This document shows, piece after piece, positions 29,438 to 38,793 of a DNA stretch of 64,000 bases; position 1 is the first letter of the stretch; each line of letters starts with the position of its first letter. Source of the stretch: Acidimicrobiaceae bacterium (GTDB lineage Bacteria > Actinomycetota > Acidimicrobiia > Acidimicrobiales > Aldehydirespiratoraceae); NCBI GenBank assembly GCA_009843915.1, contig VYCM01000009.1, positions 1 to 64,000 of the forward strand, in the 5' to 3' direction. The translations under genes and the position numbers were made by a program. Under the pieces are notes generated by a model that was not told where the DNA came from, did no database searches, and saw nothing but the letters and a program-made list of their open reading frames with translations.

Positions 29438-30784
29438 ATGATGAGCCCGGAATCGCTGGCTGCTGCCGACGGCAACATCGCCCGCTGGTTCGAGCAGGAC
29501 TTCGGCGGCACGGTCATAGAGCTCACCCGCCAGACGCGTTGGCGGCCGGTCTGGTTCGCGACCGTCGACCGAGGTGGCACGCGGCACGAGCTGGTGGTTC
29601 GGGGCGACCGCACGGACATGCCCCTCATCTTCCCTCTCGAGCACGAGATGATCTTCCAGCGGCTCCTCGGCGAGCACGGCATCCCCGTGGCGACCGTGCA
29701 TGGATGGATCGACGAGCCCATGGCCTACGTCATGGACCGCGTCGGCGGCCAGGAGCACTTCGGCGACACCAGCGACAACGAGCGCGCCGCGGCCGTGGAC
29801 GACTATCTCGCCATCCTCGCCCGGCTCCACGCCCTGCCGGCCGAGCCGTTCGCCGCGGCCGGCATCCGGCGGGCCGCCGACCCGTCCGAGGCCGGGCTGA
29901 TGGGATTGCGCCGGTACGAGGAGCACTACCGCTCGATGAAGGCCCATCCGGACCCCTTCCTCGAGTTCTGCCTCGGCTGGCTGCGCCGCAACCCGATCGA
30001 CACCGCCGGCCGGGAGGCGCCCGTCGTCTGGGACTCGGGCCAGTTCCACCATGCCGGAGGCAGGATCCTGGCTGTACTGGATCTCGAGCTGGGCCACCTC
30101 GGCGACCCGATGATGGATCTCGCCGCCTGGCGTATGCGCGACACCATCGTCGGTTACGGCGACATGAGGAGGCTCTACGCCCGCTACGAGGAACTCTCGG
30201 GCGCACCCGTCGATCTCGACGCCATCCGCTGGCATCACATGGCCTTCACGCTGTCCAACCAGCTGGCCTACAGCCACGCCCTGCGCGACCCGTCGGCGGC
30301 CTCCGACCTGATGACGAACCTCCACTGGTGCTGCGAGACCAACCTCTTCGCCACCGAGGCCTGGGCGGAGCATCTCGGCATCGACCCGCCCGCCGTGGAG
30401 GTGCCCGAACAGCGCTTCTCGACCGCCGATGTGGGCCATCGACATCTGGTGCGGGCCCTGCGGTCGGTGGCCACCGACGACCCGTTCGTGCGGCACGAGC
30501 TTCGTGTCCTGTTCCGGCTGGCCCGCCATCTCCGGCGGCGTGACGAGATCGGCGATGCCGTCGAGAGGGCCGACCTCGACGACCTCGAGCAGCTGCTGGG
30601 GGCCCGCCCGCACGACTGGCGAGACGGCGAGGCCAAGCTTGAGGCCTTCGTGCTGGCCGACACCGCTGGAAGGTACGACACCGATCTCGTGAGGCTCTTC
30701 CACAAGAGGAATCTCCGGGCCCACATGCTGCTCGGTCCAGCTGGATCAGCCATGACCCACCATCACACGATCCAGAAGTTCTGA
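29438..30784 (+). CDS. APH/choline-kinase-like phosphotransferase family protein
   Basis: 448 residues of the aminoglycoside-phosphotransferase-like kinase fold. The catalytic loop normally reads HGDxxxxN; here the matching segment is VVWDSGQFHH, keeping the aspartate but losing the histidine and asparagine. The metal-binding DLELGHLGDPMMDLA is intact. A C-terminal helical domain of about 150 residues (from ~300) follows the kinase core. Relatives sit in acyl-CoA catabolic clusters (ACAD10/11-type). Activity is plausible but uncertain because of the altered loop. Confidence 0.78.
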   Translation: MMSPESLAAADGNIARWFEQDFGGTVIELTRQTRWRPVWFATVDRGGTRHELVVRGDRTDMPLIFPLEHEMIFQRLLGEHGIPVATVHGWIDEPMAYVMDRVGGQEHFGDTSDNERAAAVDDYLAILARLHALPAEPFAAAGIRRAADPSEAGLMGLRRYEEHYRSMKAHPDPFLEFCLGWLRRNPIDTAGREAPVVWDSGQFHHAGGRILAVLDLELGHLGDPMMDLAAWRMRDTIVGYGDMRRLYARYEELSGAPVDLDAIRWHHMAFTLSNQLAYSHALRDPSAASDLMTNLHWCCETNLFATEAWAEHLGIDPPAVEVPEQRFSTADVGHRHLVRALRSVATDDPFVRHELRVLFRLARHLRRRDEIGDAVERADLDDLEQLLGARPHDWRDGEAKLEAFVLADTAGRYDTDLVRLFHKRNLRAHMLLGPAGSAMTHHHTIQKF

Positions 30785-30825
30785 CCGGCAATCACCGGTC
30801 GTGTTGTGGTCTGCCTCCCTCAGAG

Positions 30826-30845
30826 ATTCCGGGGATCACCGGAAT
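30826..30845. terminator. hairpin between convergent genes
   Basis: ATTCCGG (30826-30832), six-base loop, CCGGAAT (30839-30845). It overlaps the 3' end of the MaoC-like gene and follows the phosphotransferase gene, so it can act in both directions. There is no T run. Confidence 0.45.
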
Positions 30846-31624
30846 GTGAACTCTCCCGACATCACGGTCGCGTCATCGGCCGATACCTCGGTCCGCGCCG
30901 TGTTCTGTTCGGCCTTGGCCGCGATCCGCAGCTCGCAGCCGGGATACACGGGATTGGAGAAGCGCACCCGGGAGGCGGACAGGTCGGCCGGATGGGCGCC
31001 CACGGCGGCTGCCACAACTCTGGCCACAATGCCCATCGTGGCCAGACCGTGCAGGATCGGCCCGTCCAGTCCCATGGCGGCGGCGACCGCCGGATCGATG
31101 TGGACGGGATGCTTGTCGCCGGTCAACCGGTAGAGCGCCGCGGCGTCGGGTCCGATGTCCACTGTGCCGGTCCAGCTCGGGACGAGCGGCGCGGGCTGCT
31201 CGGACGGCGGTGGCGGTTCCCCGCCCCAGCCTCCGATGCCCGGGAGCAGGATCGTGTAGGTGGCCTCGAAGCTGGGAGCAGCCACGCCTATCTCCACGAT
31301 CGTGAGCCTGCCCTTGTCGAAGACGGACCGGATCGAGCCGTGCGTCTCGAACGGCTCAGGTCTCAGCGGCTCGTGCACCGTCAGGCTCTGGCCGACGTGC
31401 AGCGACCGGGTGCGGTCGTAAGCACCGAGTTCGCCGGCTGCTTCGACCGCCCACAGACCCAGAGCGCAGCCGTACACAGGCAGGACCCGCAGGTCCTGCT
31501 CGTAGACCAGGTCGAGCTGTGCCGCGGGGGTCCCTACCGCCAGTGCGTAGAGGATGGCGTCGTCGGGTGAGAAGTCGACGAGGCGCTCTCCCAGATCGCA
31601 GCCGGCCAGATCCTTCAACTGCAT
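30836..31624 (-). CDS. MaoC-like double hot-dog hydratase
   Basis: 262 residues. The C-terminal hot-dog domain carries the hydratase-2 motif LTGDKHPVHIDPAVAAAMGLDGPILHGLATMG, including the Asp/His catalytic pair; the N-terminal hot-dog lacks it, as in eukaryotic-type enoyl-CoA hydratase 2. Predicted to hydrate a trans-2-enoyl-CoA to the (R)-3-hydroxyacyl-CoA. ATG 31624 is inside the upstream gene's last codons (10-base overlap). Last gene of a seven-gene overlapping operon. Confidence 0.85.
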   Translation of the reverse strand: MQLKDLAGCDLGERLVDFSPDDAILYALAVGTPAAQLDLVYEQDLRVLPVYGCALGLWAVEAAGELGAYDRTRSLHVGQSLTVHEPLRPEPFETHGSIRSVFDKGRLTIVEIGVAAPSFEATYTILLPGIGGWGGEPPPPSEQPAPLVPSWTGTVDIGPDAAALYRLTGDKHPVHIDPAVAAAMGLDGPILHGLATMGIVARVVAAAVGAHPADLSASRVRFSNPVYPGCELRIAAKAEQNTARTEVSADDATVMSGEFTFR

Positions 31625-32400
31625 TCGCCCTGATCCTTGCTGATCGCGGCGCGCCGGGCCTCCAGCGCGCCACGGCGTGCCGGTGAGGCCAGAAGGGCGT
31701 TTCGCTGTGGCTGCCACTCAGCAGGATCGAACCCCTCGCCGCGGTCGAGCGACGCCAACAGTGCCTTGGTCGCGGCGGTGGCTTCAGGGTCGGCGGATTG
31801 GGCCTCCAGCATGCGCCTGGCCGTCTCGACGGTGGTTCCCGCCCGCACGACTACTGCTGCGCCGGGCGGAAGTTCCCGGCCCGGCAACTCTTGCTGGAGC
31901 ACCATGAGGCGGCGCACAGTGGGCGAGCCGAGGCGGGCGTGCAGACGAGCAGTCGATGACGGGTTGTACAGGATTCCCAGTCTGGTCGAGGGCAGGGCGA
32001 GGCGCGCCTCGTCGGAGACCACCACGACGTCACAGGCCCAGGCCAGGTCGAGAGCGGCGCCGTAGCAGGGGCCCTCTACCGCGGCGACCACCGGCAGCGG
32101 GCTCAGGGTAAGGCGTCGGCAGAGCCGCTCGAGCTCATCGTCGAATCCGAGATCGTCAGTCGTGCCGGTCAACTCGGACAGGTCCGCTCCGGCGCTGAAG
32201 GCTCTTGGGCTACCGGTTAGCAACAGGCCGGCCGCGCCGGCGTCTGCATCGCGGGCCGCGTCGGATATGGACCCCTCGGCCCGGTTCAATACCGCCCCGA
32301 TCTGGCGGATCGTCTCGCGCCGTAGAGCATTGGCCCGTTCCGGCCGGTCCATCCTGATCTGCCAGATCGAGCCATCGACACTACCGATGACGTCGCTCAT
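31615..32400 (-). CDS. enoyl-CoA hydratase/isomerase (crotonase) family protein
   Basis: 261 residues of the crotonase fold. Oxyanion-hole segments FSAGADLSEL and EGPCYGAALDLAWACD are present. The catalytic glutamates of true hydratases are not evident at the usual places, so it could be an isomerase, hydrolase or another crotonase reaction. ATG 32400 overlaps the amidase stop (ATGA). Acts with the MaoC hydratase and CoA ligase of the same operon. Confidence 0.85.
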   Translation of the reverse strand: MSDVIGSVDGSIWQIRMDRPERANALRRETIRQIGAVLNRAEGSISDAARDADAGAAGLLLTGSPRAFSAGADLSELTGTTDDLGFDDELERLCRRLTLSPLPVVAAVEGPCYGAALDLAWACDVVVVSDEARLALPSTRLGILYNPSSTARLHARLGSPTVRRLMVLQQELPGRELPPGAAVVVRAGTTVETARRMLEAQSADPEATAATKALLASLDRGEGFDPAEWQPQRNALLASPARRGALEARRAAISKDQGECS

Positions 32401-33776
32401 GGCGTTGACGAGCCGACGGGCGTGCGAGCGAAGGGATGCACGTCCAGTTCGGTCTCGAGCTGTTCGGCGAGCGACAGCAGCTCGTTGTCGCTCCCGTAAC
32501 GTCCTACCAGCTGGATGGCGGCCGGCAGGCCGTCGACGAACCCGGCAGGCAGCACCACCGCGGGATGTCCGGAGACATTGAAAGGCACCGCGAACGGGAA
32601 GGCTCCCCACAGCCGGGCGACCGGCTCACCGTTGATGGCCTGCGGGCGGCACCCCAGATCGAAGGCCGTGGTGGCCGTGGCGGGAGTGACGATCACGTCG
32701 TAGTCACGGAAGTGGCGGTCCACGCGCTCCCGGTACTGCGCCAGGGCGGAGCGGGCCGCCGACACGACACCCGGACCGAGTCTCTCGGCCGCCATCAAGG
32801 ATCGCCGGTGATACCAGGTCAGTTCGTGCGGACCACGAAGGAGATGGCCGCGGCGCTCGCCCTCCTCCGCCAGCACGAGCGGACCGAATATCTCCTCCCA
32901 GCCCCCGAGGTCGAGCTCCACCGGGCTCACATCGTGGCCGCAGGCCGCGAGCTGTGCCACCGCGGCTGCTGCCGCGTTGCTTACCCCTGTGTCGATCGGG
33001 CGGCCCTCGGGCCGGGGACACCAGGCGATGCGGTACTGGCTCAGGGCGGGCGAGGAGTCTGCGGTCCCGGCGCCCCCGACGGACAGCACCGAGTGCAGGC
33101 AGCGGGCGTCGGCGACGCTTCGAGCGAGCGGCCCGACGGAGATGAACGGGCTGAAGGCGCGGAATCCTCTGTCGTCGTTGATGGTCCCGTAAGTGGGCTT
33201 GAAGCCCACCAGGCCGCAGAACGATGCCGGGATGCGGATCGAGCCTCCGCCGTCGGACCCCAGGCCGAGGGTGCAGGTGCCTGAAGCCACCGAGGCCGCC
33301 GCGCCGCCGCTTGACCCTCCGGCGGTGCGCGACGGGTCGAAGGGGTTGGCGGTGTCGGGGCCCAGCAGGTTGTCCGTGGTGGCCGACTGGCAGAACTCCG
33401 GGACGTTGGTCTTGCCGACGACGACTGCCCCGGCCCGGCGCAGGCGGCGCACCGCACCGGAGTCGTGGCGGGCCACGTCGTCGGCGTGGGCCAGCGACCC
33501 GAGCGTGGTGACGTGTCCGGAGATGTGGAAGGCGTCCTTGATCGAGACGGGAACGCCGGCGAGCGGGCCGGCATCGCCGTTGCGGTAGGCCTTCTCGGCC
33601 GCGGCGGCCTGGCGGTGGGCCAGCTCCGGTGTGGGCAGGACGAAGGCGTGCAGAGTCGGGTTGACCTCTGCAATGCGCGCTTGAGCGAGCTCGGAGACCT
33701 CCACCGGCGACAGCGAACCGCACCGGTAGGCATCGACGAGCCGCTGCACCGGCCACCACAGGGGGCTGTCATCCAC
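32397..33776 (-). CDS. amidase signature family protein
   Basis: 459 residues with the AS-family catalytic triad: Lys80 in VSIKDAF, the cis-serine in GGSSGGAAA and the nucleophile in GSDGGGSIRIPASFCG. Hydrolyses a carbon-nitrogen amide bond; substrate unknown. Placement between an SDR and a crotonase in a CoA-dependent operon suggests it releases a carboxylate from an amide for CoA activation. Starts 8 bases inside the SDR gene. Confidence 0.9.
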   Translation of the reverse strand: MDDSPLWWPVQRLVDAYRCGSLSPVEVSELAQARIAEVNPTLHAFVLPTPELAHRQAAAAEKAYRNGDAGPLAGVPVSIKDAFHISGHVTTLGSLAHADDVARHDSGAVRRLRRAGAVVVGKTNVPEFCQSATTDNLLGPDTANPFDPSRTAGGSSGGAAASVASGTCTLGLGSDGGGSIRIPASFCGLVGFKPTYGTINDDRGFRAFSPFISVGPLARSVADARCLHSVLSVGGAGTADSSPALSQYRIAWCPRPEGRPIDTGVSNAAAAAVAQLAACGHDVSPVELDLGGWEEIFGPLVLAEEGERRGHLLRGPHELTWYHRRSLMAAERLGPGVVSAARSALAQYRERVDRHFRDYDVIVTPATATTAFDLGCRPQAINGEPVARLWGAFPFAVPFNVSGHPAVVLPAGFVDGLPAAIQLVGRYGSDNELLSLAEQLETELDVHPFARTPVGSSTP

Positions 33777-34530
33777 GAGCCGACACGCCTCCCGAGACGG
33801 TGAACACCTCGCCGGTCACATAGCTCGCCTCATCCGACGCCAGGAACGAGACCATGCTGGCGACATCGTCGGGCCTCCCCAAGCGGTCGAGGAACGCCTT
33901 GCCGGACAGGTAGTTGTCGAAGAACTCCTGGGGGTAGATCTTGCGCAGGAAGTCGTTGTAGATCAGGCCCGGAGCCACCGCGTTGACCCGCACCCCGTGG
34001 ACTGCGTTCTCGGCGGCGGCCACGCGGGTCAGGGCCAGGACGCCGGCCTTGGCGGCCGAGTAGGCCGCTCCGTGCTCGGTGGACATCTCCCACGCCGCGA
34101 TCGAGGAGATGTTGATGATCGAGCCTCCGCCGCCGGCGATCATGGCGGGCAGTGCGTAGCGCATGCACACGAACGTGCCGGTCAAGTCGACGTCGAGGCA
34201 GCGCTGCCACGTGTCCAGCGACATCTGCGCGACCGGCTCGATCCTCGACCAGCCCGCGTTGTTGACCAGCACATCGAGGCCGCCCTTGGCGTCCGCGATC
34301 TCCGAGATGACGGCACGCACCTGGTCGTGGTCGGTGACGTCGAGGTGGTGGCTGCTCACCTCGCGCCCGATCTCGTCGGCCAGCGAGCCGGCGAACTCAC
34401 CGCACCGGCGCTCGTGGGCGTCGGTGACGACGACGTCCAATCCGTCGCGAGCGAGCCGCCTCGCTACCGCCGCGCCGATGCCGGCGCCGGCCGCCGCGGT
34501 CACGAGCGCCACCCGCGGGTTGCTTGCCAT
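33769..34530 (-). CDS. short-chain dehydrogenase/reductase
   Basis: 253 residues. Cofactor loop TAAAGAGIG (an Ala replaces the first Gly of TGxxxGxG), NNAG, a serine in NISSIAAWE and the catalytic YSAAK. C-terminus VTGEVFTVSGGVSARG is the usual SDR end. Its start shares one base with the upstream LLM stop. Likely oxidises a hydroxyl of the operon's substrate. Confidence 0.9.
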   Translation of the reverse strand: MASNPRVALVTAAAGAGIGAAVARRLARDGLDVVVTDAHERRCGEFAGSLADEIGREVSSHHLDVTDHDQVRAVISEIADAKGGLDVLVNNAGWSRIEPVAQMSLDTWQRCLDVDLTGTFVCMRYALPAMIAGGGGSIINISSIAAWEMSTEHGAAYSAAKAGVLALTRVAAAENAVHGVRVNAVAPGLIYNDFLRKIYPQEFFDNYLSGKAFLDRLGRPDDVASMVSFLASDEASYVTGEVFTVSGGVSARG

Positions 34531-35540
34531 CAGCTTCCTCCTGCCTCGACTGCGCTGATCAGAGTGTCGGCCAAGTACGCCAGCCGCTGCTCGCGCCCGC
34601 CCGACAGCAGCGCGAAGGTGATCCGGTCGATGTCTAGCTGCCAGAGCCGACGGAGCCGGTCTACACACGTATCGAGGTCGCCCACCAGCGCCACCGACTT
34701 GACGAAGTCGTCGGACACGGTGTGCTTGTGCTCGGCCTGGAGCGAGAGGTGGTCGACGAGGCCGTACGCGCCCGCGGCCCGCGCGAACTCGGGCCGGAAC
34801 CGCTCCCACGCCGGCGGCATCCGCTTCCACGGGTGGAAGGTGGCCGCCTGGCTCGTGGCCCATGCCCTGACATCGTCGAGGGCCTTCTGCTCGTCGTCGT
34901 CCACCGACATGGTGACGAACAGATCGACAGTCAGCTGTTCGCGGTCGCGCCCGGCGGCCCTCAGCCCCTGATGGATGTAGTCGAGCTGCCAGGAGCAGAA
35001 CTCGGGGTCGGCGGCGCCCATGAGCACCGCGCCGTCGCAGGTCTCGCCGGCTAGCCGCAACATCGCTGGCTGCGAGACGGCGAGATAGACGGGGATCTGG
35101 CGCTCGGCGGTGGCCAGGCGTAGCTGGGTGCCGTAGAGGTCGCACGGCTCGCCGCTGAAGAGTTGGCGGAAGTCGTCGATCCCCGAGCGCAGATCGCTGA
35201 TTCTGGAAGGTTTGCCGCCCGCGCCGAGCACGGCCGACCAGCCCGCACCGAGGCCGAGCACGGCGCGGCCGCCGGAGAGTTCGTCGAGGGCGGCGGTGGC
35301 GTTGGCGGTCACGGTGGGGTGGCGGGTGACGAGATTGGTGACGCCCGCCCCGATGAGCACGTTCTCGGTTGACAGCGCGGCCAGGTTCATGGCGGCGTAC
35401 ACGTCCTTCATCCCGAGCTGGAAGTCGATGTACCACAGGGCCTCGAAGCCTCTGTCGTCGACGGCGCGGGCCAACTCCGCGGTGCGGCTCAGCGGCTCGC
35501 GGGGGCTGACCCCCAGGGAGATGCCGTAGCGATGCCTCAT
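34530..35540 (-). CDS. LLM-class F420/flavin-dependent oxidoreductase
   Basis: 336 residues with the luciferase-like barrel (YGISLGVSPREPLSRTAELARAVDDRGFEALWY, VTNLVTRHPTVTANATAALDELSGGRAVLGLG). The third such enzyme in this window and the only one embedded in the overlapping catabolic operon, suggesting a substrate reduction or monooxygenation step. Overlaps the alpha/beta hydrolase stop by four bases. Confidence 0.87.
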   Translation of the reverse strand: MRHRYGISLGVSPREPLSRTAELARAVDDRGFEALWYIDFQLGMKDVYAAMNLAALSTENVLIGAGVTNLVTRHPTVTANATAALDELSGGRAVLGLGAGWSAVLGAGGKPSRISDLRSGIDDFRQLFSGEPCDLYGTQLRLATAERQIPVYLAVSQPAMLRLAGETCDGAVLMGAADPEFCSWQLDYIHQGLRAAGRDREQLTVDLFVTMSVDDDEQKALDDVRAWATSQAATFHPWKRMPPAWERFRPEFARAAGAYGLVDHLSLQAEHKHTVSDDFVKSVALVGDLDTCVDRLRRLWQLDIDRITFALLSGGREQRLAYLADTLISAVEAGGS

Positions 35541-36331
35541 GCGGTGCCCCTCTCGTGCAAGAGCCGGGCGATCAGCTTGCCGTAGGCGTCGGGTTGGTCG
35601 ACCGAGAGTAGATGACCGGCTCCGGCCACCTCGTGGTACCGGCAGTCGGCCACCGTGTCGACGATGATGTCGGATGCCCGGCGCGGGCAGAAGACGTCGT
35701 TGGACGCCCCGATGACGTCCACGGGGACCTCGATCCGTGCCAGCAGCGGATTCAGCGGCTCGGAGCGGAGCCCTATCATCGCTCGGGCGGCGTTGATGTA
35801 GCCGCGGCCATCACCGACGGCGTTCATCCGCCTAGAGGCGAGTGTGTCGATGTCGGCCTCGGTGACAACCTGCTTGGCCGTGTCGTCGCGCAGGCCGGCG
35901 GCGAAGCCGTCCCAGTCGTGGGCTTCGAGCTGGGCGATGCGACCGTCGAAGAACTCGGCGGCGGCCGTGCCGACCACCGATGACGTGGCCGCCACAATCA
36001 GGTGGGTGATCAGGGATCCCGGAGCGGTCGCGGCCTTGAGCCCGATGGTGCCGCCCAGCGAGTAGCCGACGACGGCGGCGGGACCGGTCACGGCCCTCAG
36101 GAAGGCGTCCAAGTCATCACTCAGCTGCAACAGGGTGCCAGCGCCTTCTCCGGCGGTAGTTCGACCGTGTCCCCGGAGGTCGAGCGTGTAGACCGCGAAC
36201 TCACCGATATGGGCCGCGACGGCGTCCCAGGAGCGGAGGTCCTCGGCCAGCCCATGCAGCAGCACGACCGGCGGCCCCGAGCCTCGCCGCCGGTAGTTGA
36301 CCACGATGTCGCTCAACTCGACGGTGGTCAT
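35537..36331 (-). CDS. alpha/beta hydrolase
   Basis: 264 residues. Oxyanion HGLAEDLRSWD, nucleophile elbow GYSLGG, acid in GASNDVF and catalytic histidine in GAGHLLS make a complete triad. Similar to 3-oxoadipate enol-lactonase-type or ester/lactone hydrolases; substrate not determined. ATG 36331 overlaps the CoA-ligase stop (ATGA). Confidence 0.88.
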   Translation of the reverse strand: MTTVELSDIVVNYRRRGSGPPVVLLHGLAEDLRSWDAVAAHIGEFAVYTLDLRGHGRTTAGEGAGTLLQLSDDLDAFLRAVTGPAAVVGYSLGGTIGLKAATAPGSLITHLIVAATSSVVGTAAAEFFDGRIAQLEAHDWDGFAAGLRDDTAKQVVTEADIDTLASRRMNAVGDGRGYINAARAMIGLRSEPLNPLLARIEVPVDVIGASNDVFCPRRASDIIVDTVADCRYHEVAGAGHLLSVDQPDAYGKLIARLLHERGTA

Positions 36332-37944
36332 CGGTCCGAGCTCCGATCCGAGCCGGCGCCTCCGGTGCTCGCGTCGTCGTTGGACGCGAGGGCGGTCACG
36401 AGTTCCTCGCGGAGCTGTTGCTTGCGTATCTTGCCGGCTGCTGTTCTCGGGAAATGGTCGACCTGAATCAGTCGTTCGGGCCAGTACCGCCGGGCCAGGC
36501 CCTGTTTCGCGCAGAAGGCGACGACATCGTCGAGACCGAGAGGCGCGCTGGTTGCCACGACCGCGCAGATGCGCTCGCCCAGACGCTCGTCGGGCCACCC
36601 GATCACCGCCACCCCGACCACATCGGGATGGCCCGCTATCGTGTTCTCGGTCTCGACCGGCGAGATGTTCACCGCGCCGCGGATGATCAGGTCCTTGAGC
36701 CGTCCGGTGATCGACACGTAGCCGTTGGGATCGATGTGGGCGAGGTCTCCGGTGCGGAAGAACTCGTCGCCGATGATGTGCTTGGCGTACAGCTCGGGCT
36801 GGCCGTAGTAGCCGTTGAACACGCCCGGCCCGCGCATGAGGAGCTCGCCCTCGCCCGAGGTCTGCAGCCGCATGCCGGCGTCGAGGGTTCGCAACTCCAG
36901 ACCCGGCAGTCCGACCCCGACCGTGTTCTCGACCTGCTCGTTGGTCGAGCCGGCCACGCAGGTGGTGAGGCCGCCCTCGGTCATGCCCCACAGCGGTGTG
37001 ACAAAGGTGTTGGGGAACTCTGCGCGGCAGCGCCGGAGGAGGACCGGCGGCACCTGGGCGCCGCCGCACAGGAAGCTCCGCATCGGGCCCAGCTTCGGTT
37101 CGGCGCCGTACCACTCCGCATCGGCCAGATCGGCCAGGAACGGCGTCGCCGCCGCGGTGAAGGCGGCGCGGTGGCGGGCCACGAGGTCGAGGGCGGTTGA
37201 GGCGTTCCACTGGTCTTGGAGAATGAGGGGCGCACCCAGGAACATCGAGAGGCGGGCACCGTGAATCGCGCCGACGCTGTGCCCCAGCGGTGACGGCATG
37301 AAGACGGGGGTCTCGGAGCTGAGCGAGAAGCGTTCGGCGAACTGCCGGTTGAGGGTGGCCAGGGTGTCCTCGCTGTGGCTCACCGCCTTCGGCGGCCCGG
37401 TCGTGCTCGACGTGAACATCAAGTGCGCGGTCTCCTCGGGCACGCTGCCGGTCCAATCGGGGCAGATCGCCGATCCGTACACCTCCAGTCGGGCTCCGTC
37501 AGCGGCGGCGACCCGGACGGAGGCCGCGGTGGCCGCCCTGAAGATTGCTTCAGCCGGAGACCCCTGCCGGTTCCGGTCGGTGCAGATGACCAGAGCCGGC
37601 TCGATCAAATGGAAGATGTGGCGCAGGTGGGCCTCGGGGGTGGTGACCGGGGGCGTGGCCGGAATATGGCCCGCCCTCAACGTGGCCAGGAACATGACGA
37701 CCCAAACCGCGGAGTTGGGGAGAAGGATCACAACGACCCGCCTGCGGCTGCCGATGATCGAACGGATCTCCTCGGCAGCCAGGCCGGCTGCGTGCCACAG
37801 TTCGGATCTGGACAGTGAGTCCGGACCGCTCACCAGGGCCAACGCATCCGGTCCCTCGGTAGCGTGCGACTCGAAGTGGTCAATCAGCCTGCGGCCGGTC
37901 CACCATCCAGCGAGCCGGTAGCGCTCTGCCAGGTCATCGACCAC
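36328..37944 (-). CDS. AMP-forming acyl-CoA synthetase / CoA ligase
   Basis: About 538 residues of the ANL family. Visible: P-loop-like TSSTTGPPKAVSHS (a serine replaces the usual Gly), GMTEGG, FFRTGDLA, GRLKDLIIRGAVNISPVE and the C-terminal catalytic lysine in RTAAGKIRKQQL. Activates a carboxylate with ATP and CoA; first gene of the operon and so the entry step for the pathway. GTG 37944 follows GGAGGAG at about 5 bases; a much longer open frame runs upstream but is not coding. Preceded by a promoter/operator shared with the ABC-transporter lipoprotein. Confidence 0.9.
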   Translation of the reverse strand: MVDDLAERYRLAGWWTGRRLIDHFESHATEGPDALALVSGPDSLSRSELWHAAGLAAEEIRSIIGSRRRVVVILLPNSAVWVVMFLATLRAGHIPATPPVTTPEAHLRHIFHLIEPALVICTDRNRQGSPAEAIFRAATAASVRVAAADGARLEVYGSAICPDWTGSVPEETAHLMFTSSTTGPPKAVSHSEDTLATLNRQFAERFSLSSETPVFMPSPLGHSVGAIHGARLSMFLGAPLILQDQWNASTALDLVARHRAAFTAAATPFLADLADAEWYGAEPKLGPMRSFLCGGAQVPPVLLRRCRAEFPNTFVTPLWGMTEGGLTTCVAGSTNEQVENTVGVGLPGLELRTLDAGMRLQTSGEGELLMRGPGVFNGYYGQPELYAKHIIGDEFFRTGDLAHIDPNGYVSITGRLKDLIIRGAVNISPVETENTIAGHPDVVGVAVIGWPDERLGERICAVVATSAPLGLDDVVAFCAKQGLARRYWPERLIQVDHFPRTAAGKIRKQQLREELVTALASNDDASTGGAGSDRSSDR

Positions 37945-37979
37945 AGCTCTCCTCCGTTTCCGGTCGGCTTGCCTGCCGC

Positions 37980-38025
37980 AGTATGGCAGGCGCGCCCCAT
38001 TGTCAGAAGACCGACATCGCTTTTG
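37980..38025 (-). promoter_or_regulatory. promoter/operator of the CoA-ligase operon (site A)
   Basis: On the minus strand CTGACA (38001-38006) is a -35-like box; a -10 match is only weak (CATACT at 15 or TACTGC at 17 bases). The -35 sits in an imperfect dyad TGTCA-N6-CGACA at 38001-38016, followed by TCGCTTTT. 20 of 25 bases match the site at 43922-43946. The TetR gene starts about 145 bases away on the other strand, so this is its likely operator. Confidence 0.55.
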
Positions 38026-38169
38026 CTTTAGTGAGAGGAAGGCGCATGGAGCGGTAACATCGTTCGCTGCGGGCTTCCAGACCCGAGCCGATCCGAACAG
38101 GGACCAGCCAGATCGGGACCAGTCACGTGCCTTACACCGTACACACGCCTTGCGACCAAGTGAGCGCCA

Positions 38170-38793
38170 ATGGCCACTGAGCCGACCACCCCGAAGGGTC
38201 AGCGAACACGGCAGTCGATTCTCGATGCAGCGTCGAAGGTCTTCACGCGTAACGGCTACGTCGACGCCCGCATGATCGATGTCGCAGCTCAGGCCGGGCT
38301 CTCTCTCGGTGGCCTGTACCGGTACTTCGAGAACAAGGAGGATCTCTTCGGAAGCGTCATCCGGGACCTCCACGAGGAGCTCTTCCGGCGGAGCCGGTCG
38401 TCGACGTCCATCGCCGAGGATCCTGAGGCCGCCCTTTTCGAAGCCAACCTCGGATACCTCCAGCACTACCACGCCAACAGCGGCGTACTGCGGGCCTTCA
38501 TCGAGGCGACGACGGTGGAAGATCGCTTCACCACGATCTGGTGGACGATGCGAGAGCGCCACGTCGCCCGGTTCGTGCATGCGGTGGAGAACGACGATCG
38601 CGTCCAGCTCGACGGCCTCGATCCGGCCACGGTGGCCCGAGCCATGGCCTCGCTGGTCGAGCAGACGGCGTACACGACGTTCGCCCACGCCGCGCTCAAC
38701 ACGGCGCCGGTGGATGTGGAGACGGTGGCGCGCATCGTGACCAGGGCTTGGTACCGCAGCTTCTACGGCGATCATGCCCCCGAACCCAGATAG
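38170..38793 (+). CDS. TetR/AcrR family regulator of the catabolic/transport module
   Basis: 207 residues. HTH GQRTRQSILDAASKVFTRNGYVDARMIDVAAQAGLSLGGLYRYFENKEDLF, then a ligand domain with many aromatic residues (TTIWWTMRERHV). It is divergent from the CoA ligase and convergent with livF, lying between the two operons that share one operator-like sequence; most simply it represses both. The last 22 bases overlap the livF 3' end. Confidence 0.9.
   Translation: MATEPTTPKGQRTRQSILDAASKVFTRNGYVDARMIDVAAQAGLSLGGLYRYFENKEDLFGSVIRDLHEELFRRSRSSTSIAEDPEAALFEANLGYLQHYHANSGVLRAFIEATTVEDRFTTIWWTMRERHVARFVHAVENDDRVQLDGLDPATVARAMASLVEQTAYTTFAHAALNTAPVDVETVARIVTRAWYRSFYGDHAPEPR

Noticed and set aside
37945-38775. 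N-terminal extension of the CoA ligase into the TetR region
   Set aside because: It runs antisense through the TetR gene and its promoter; the ribosome site and family start support GTG 37944.
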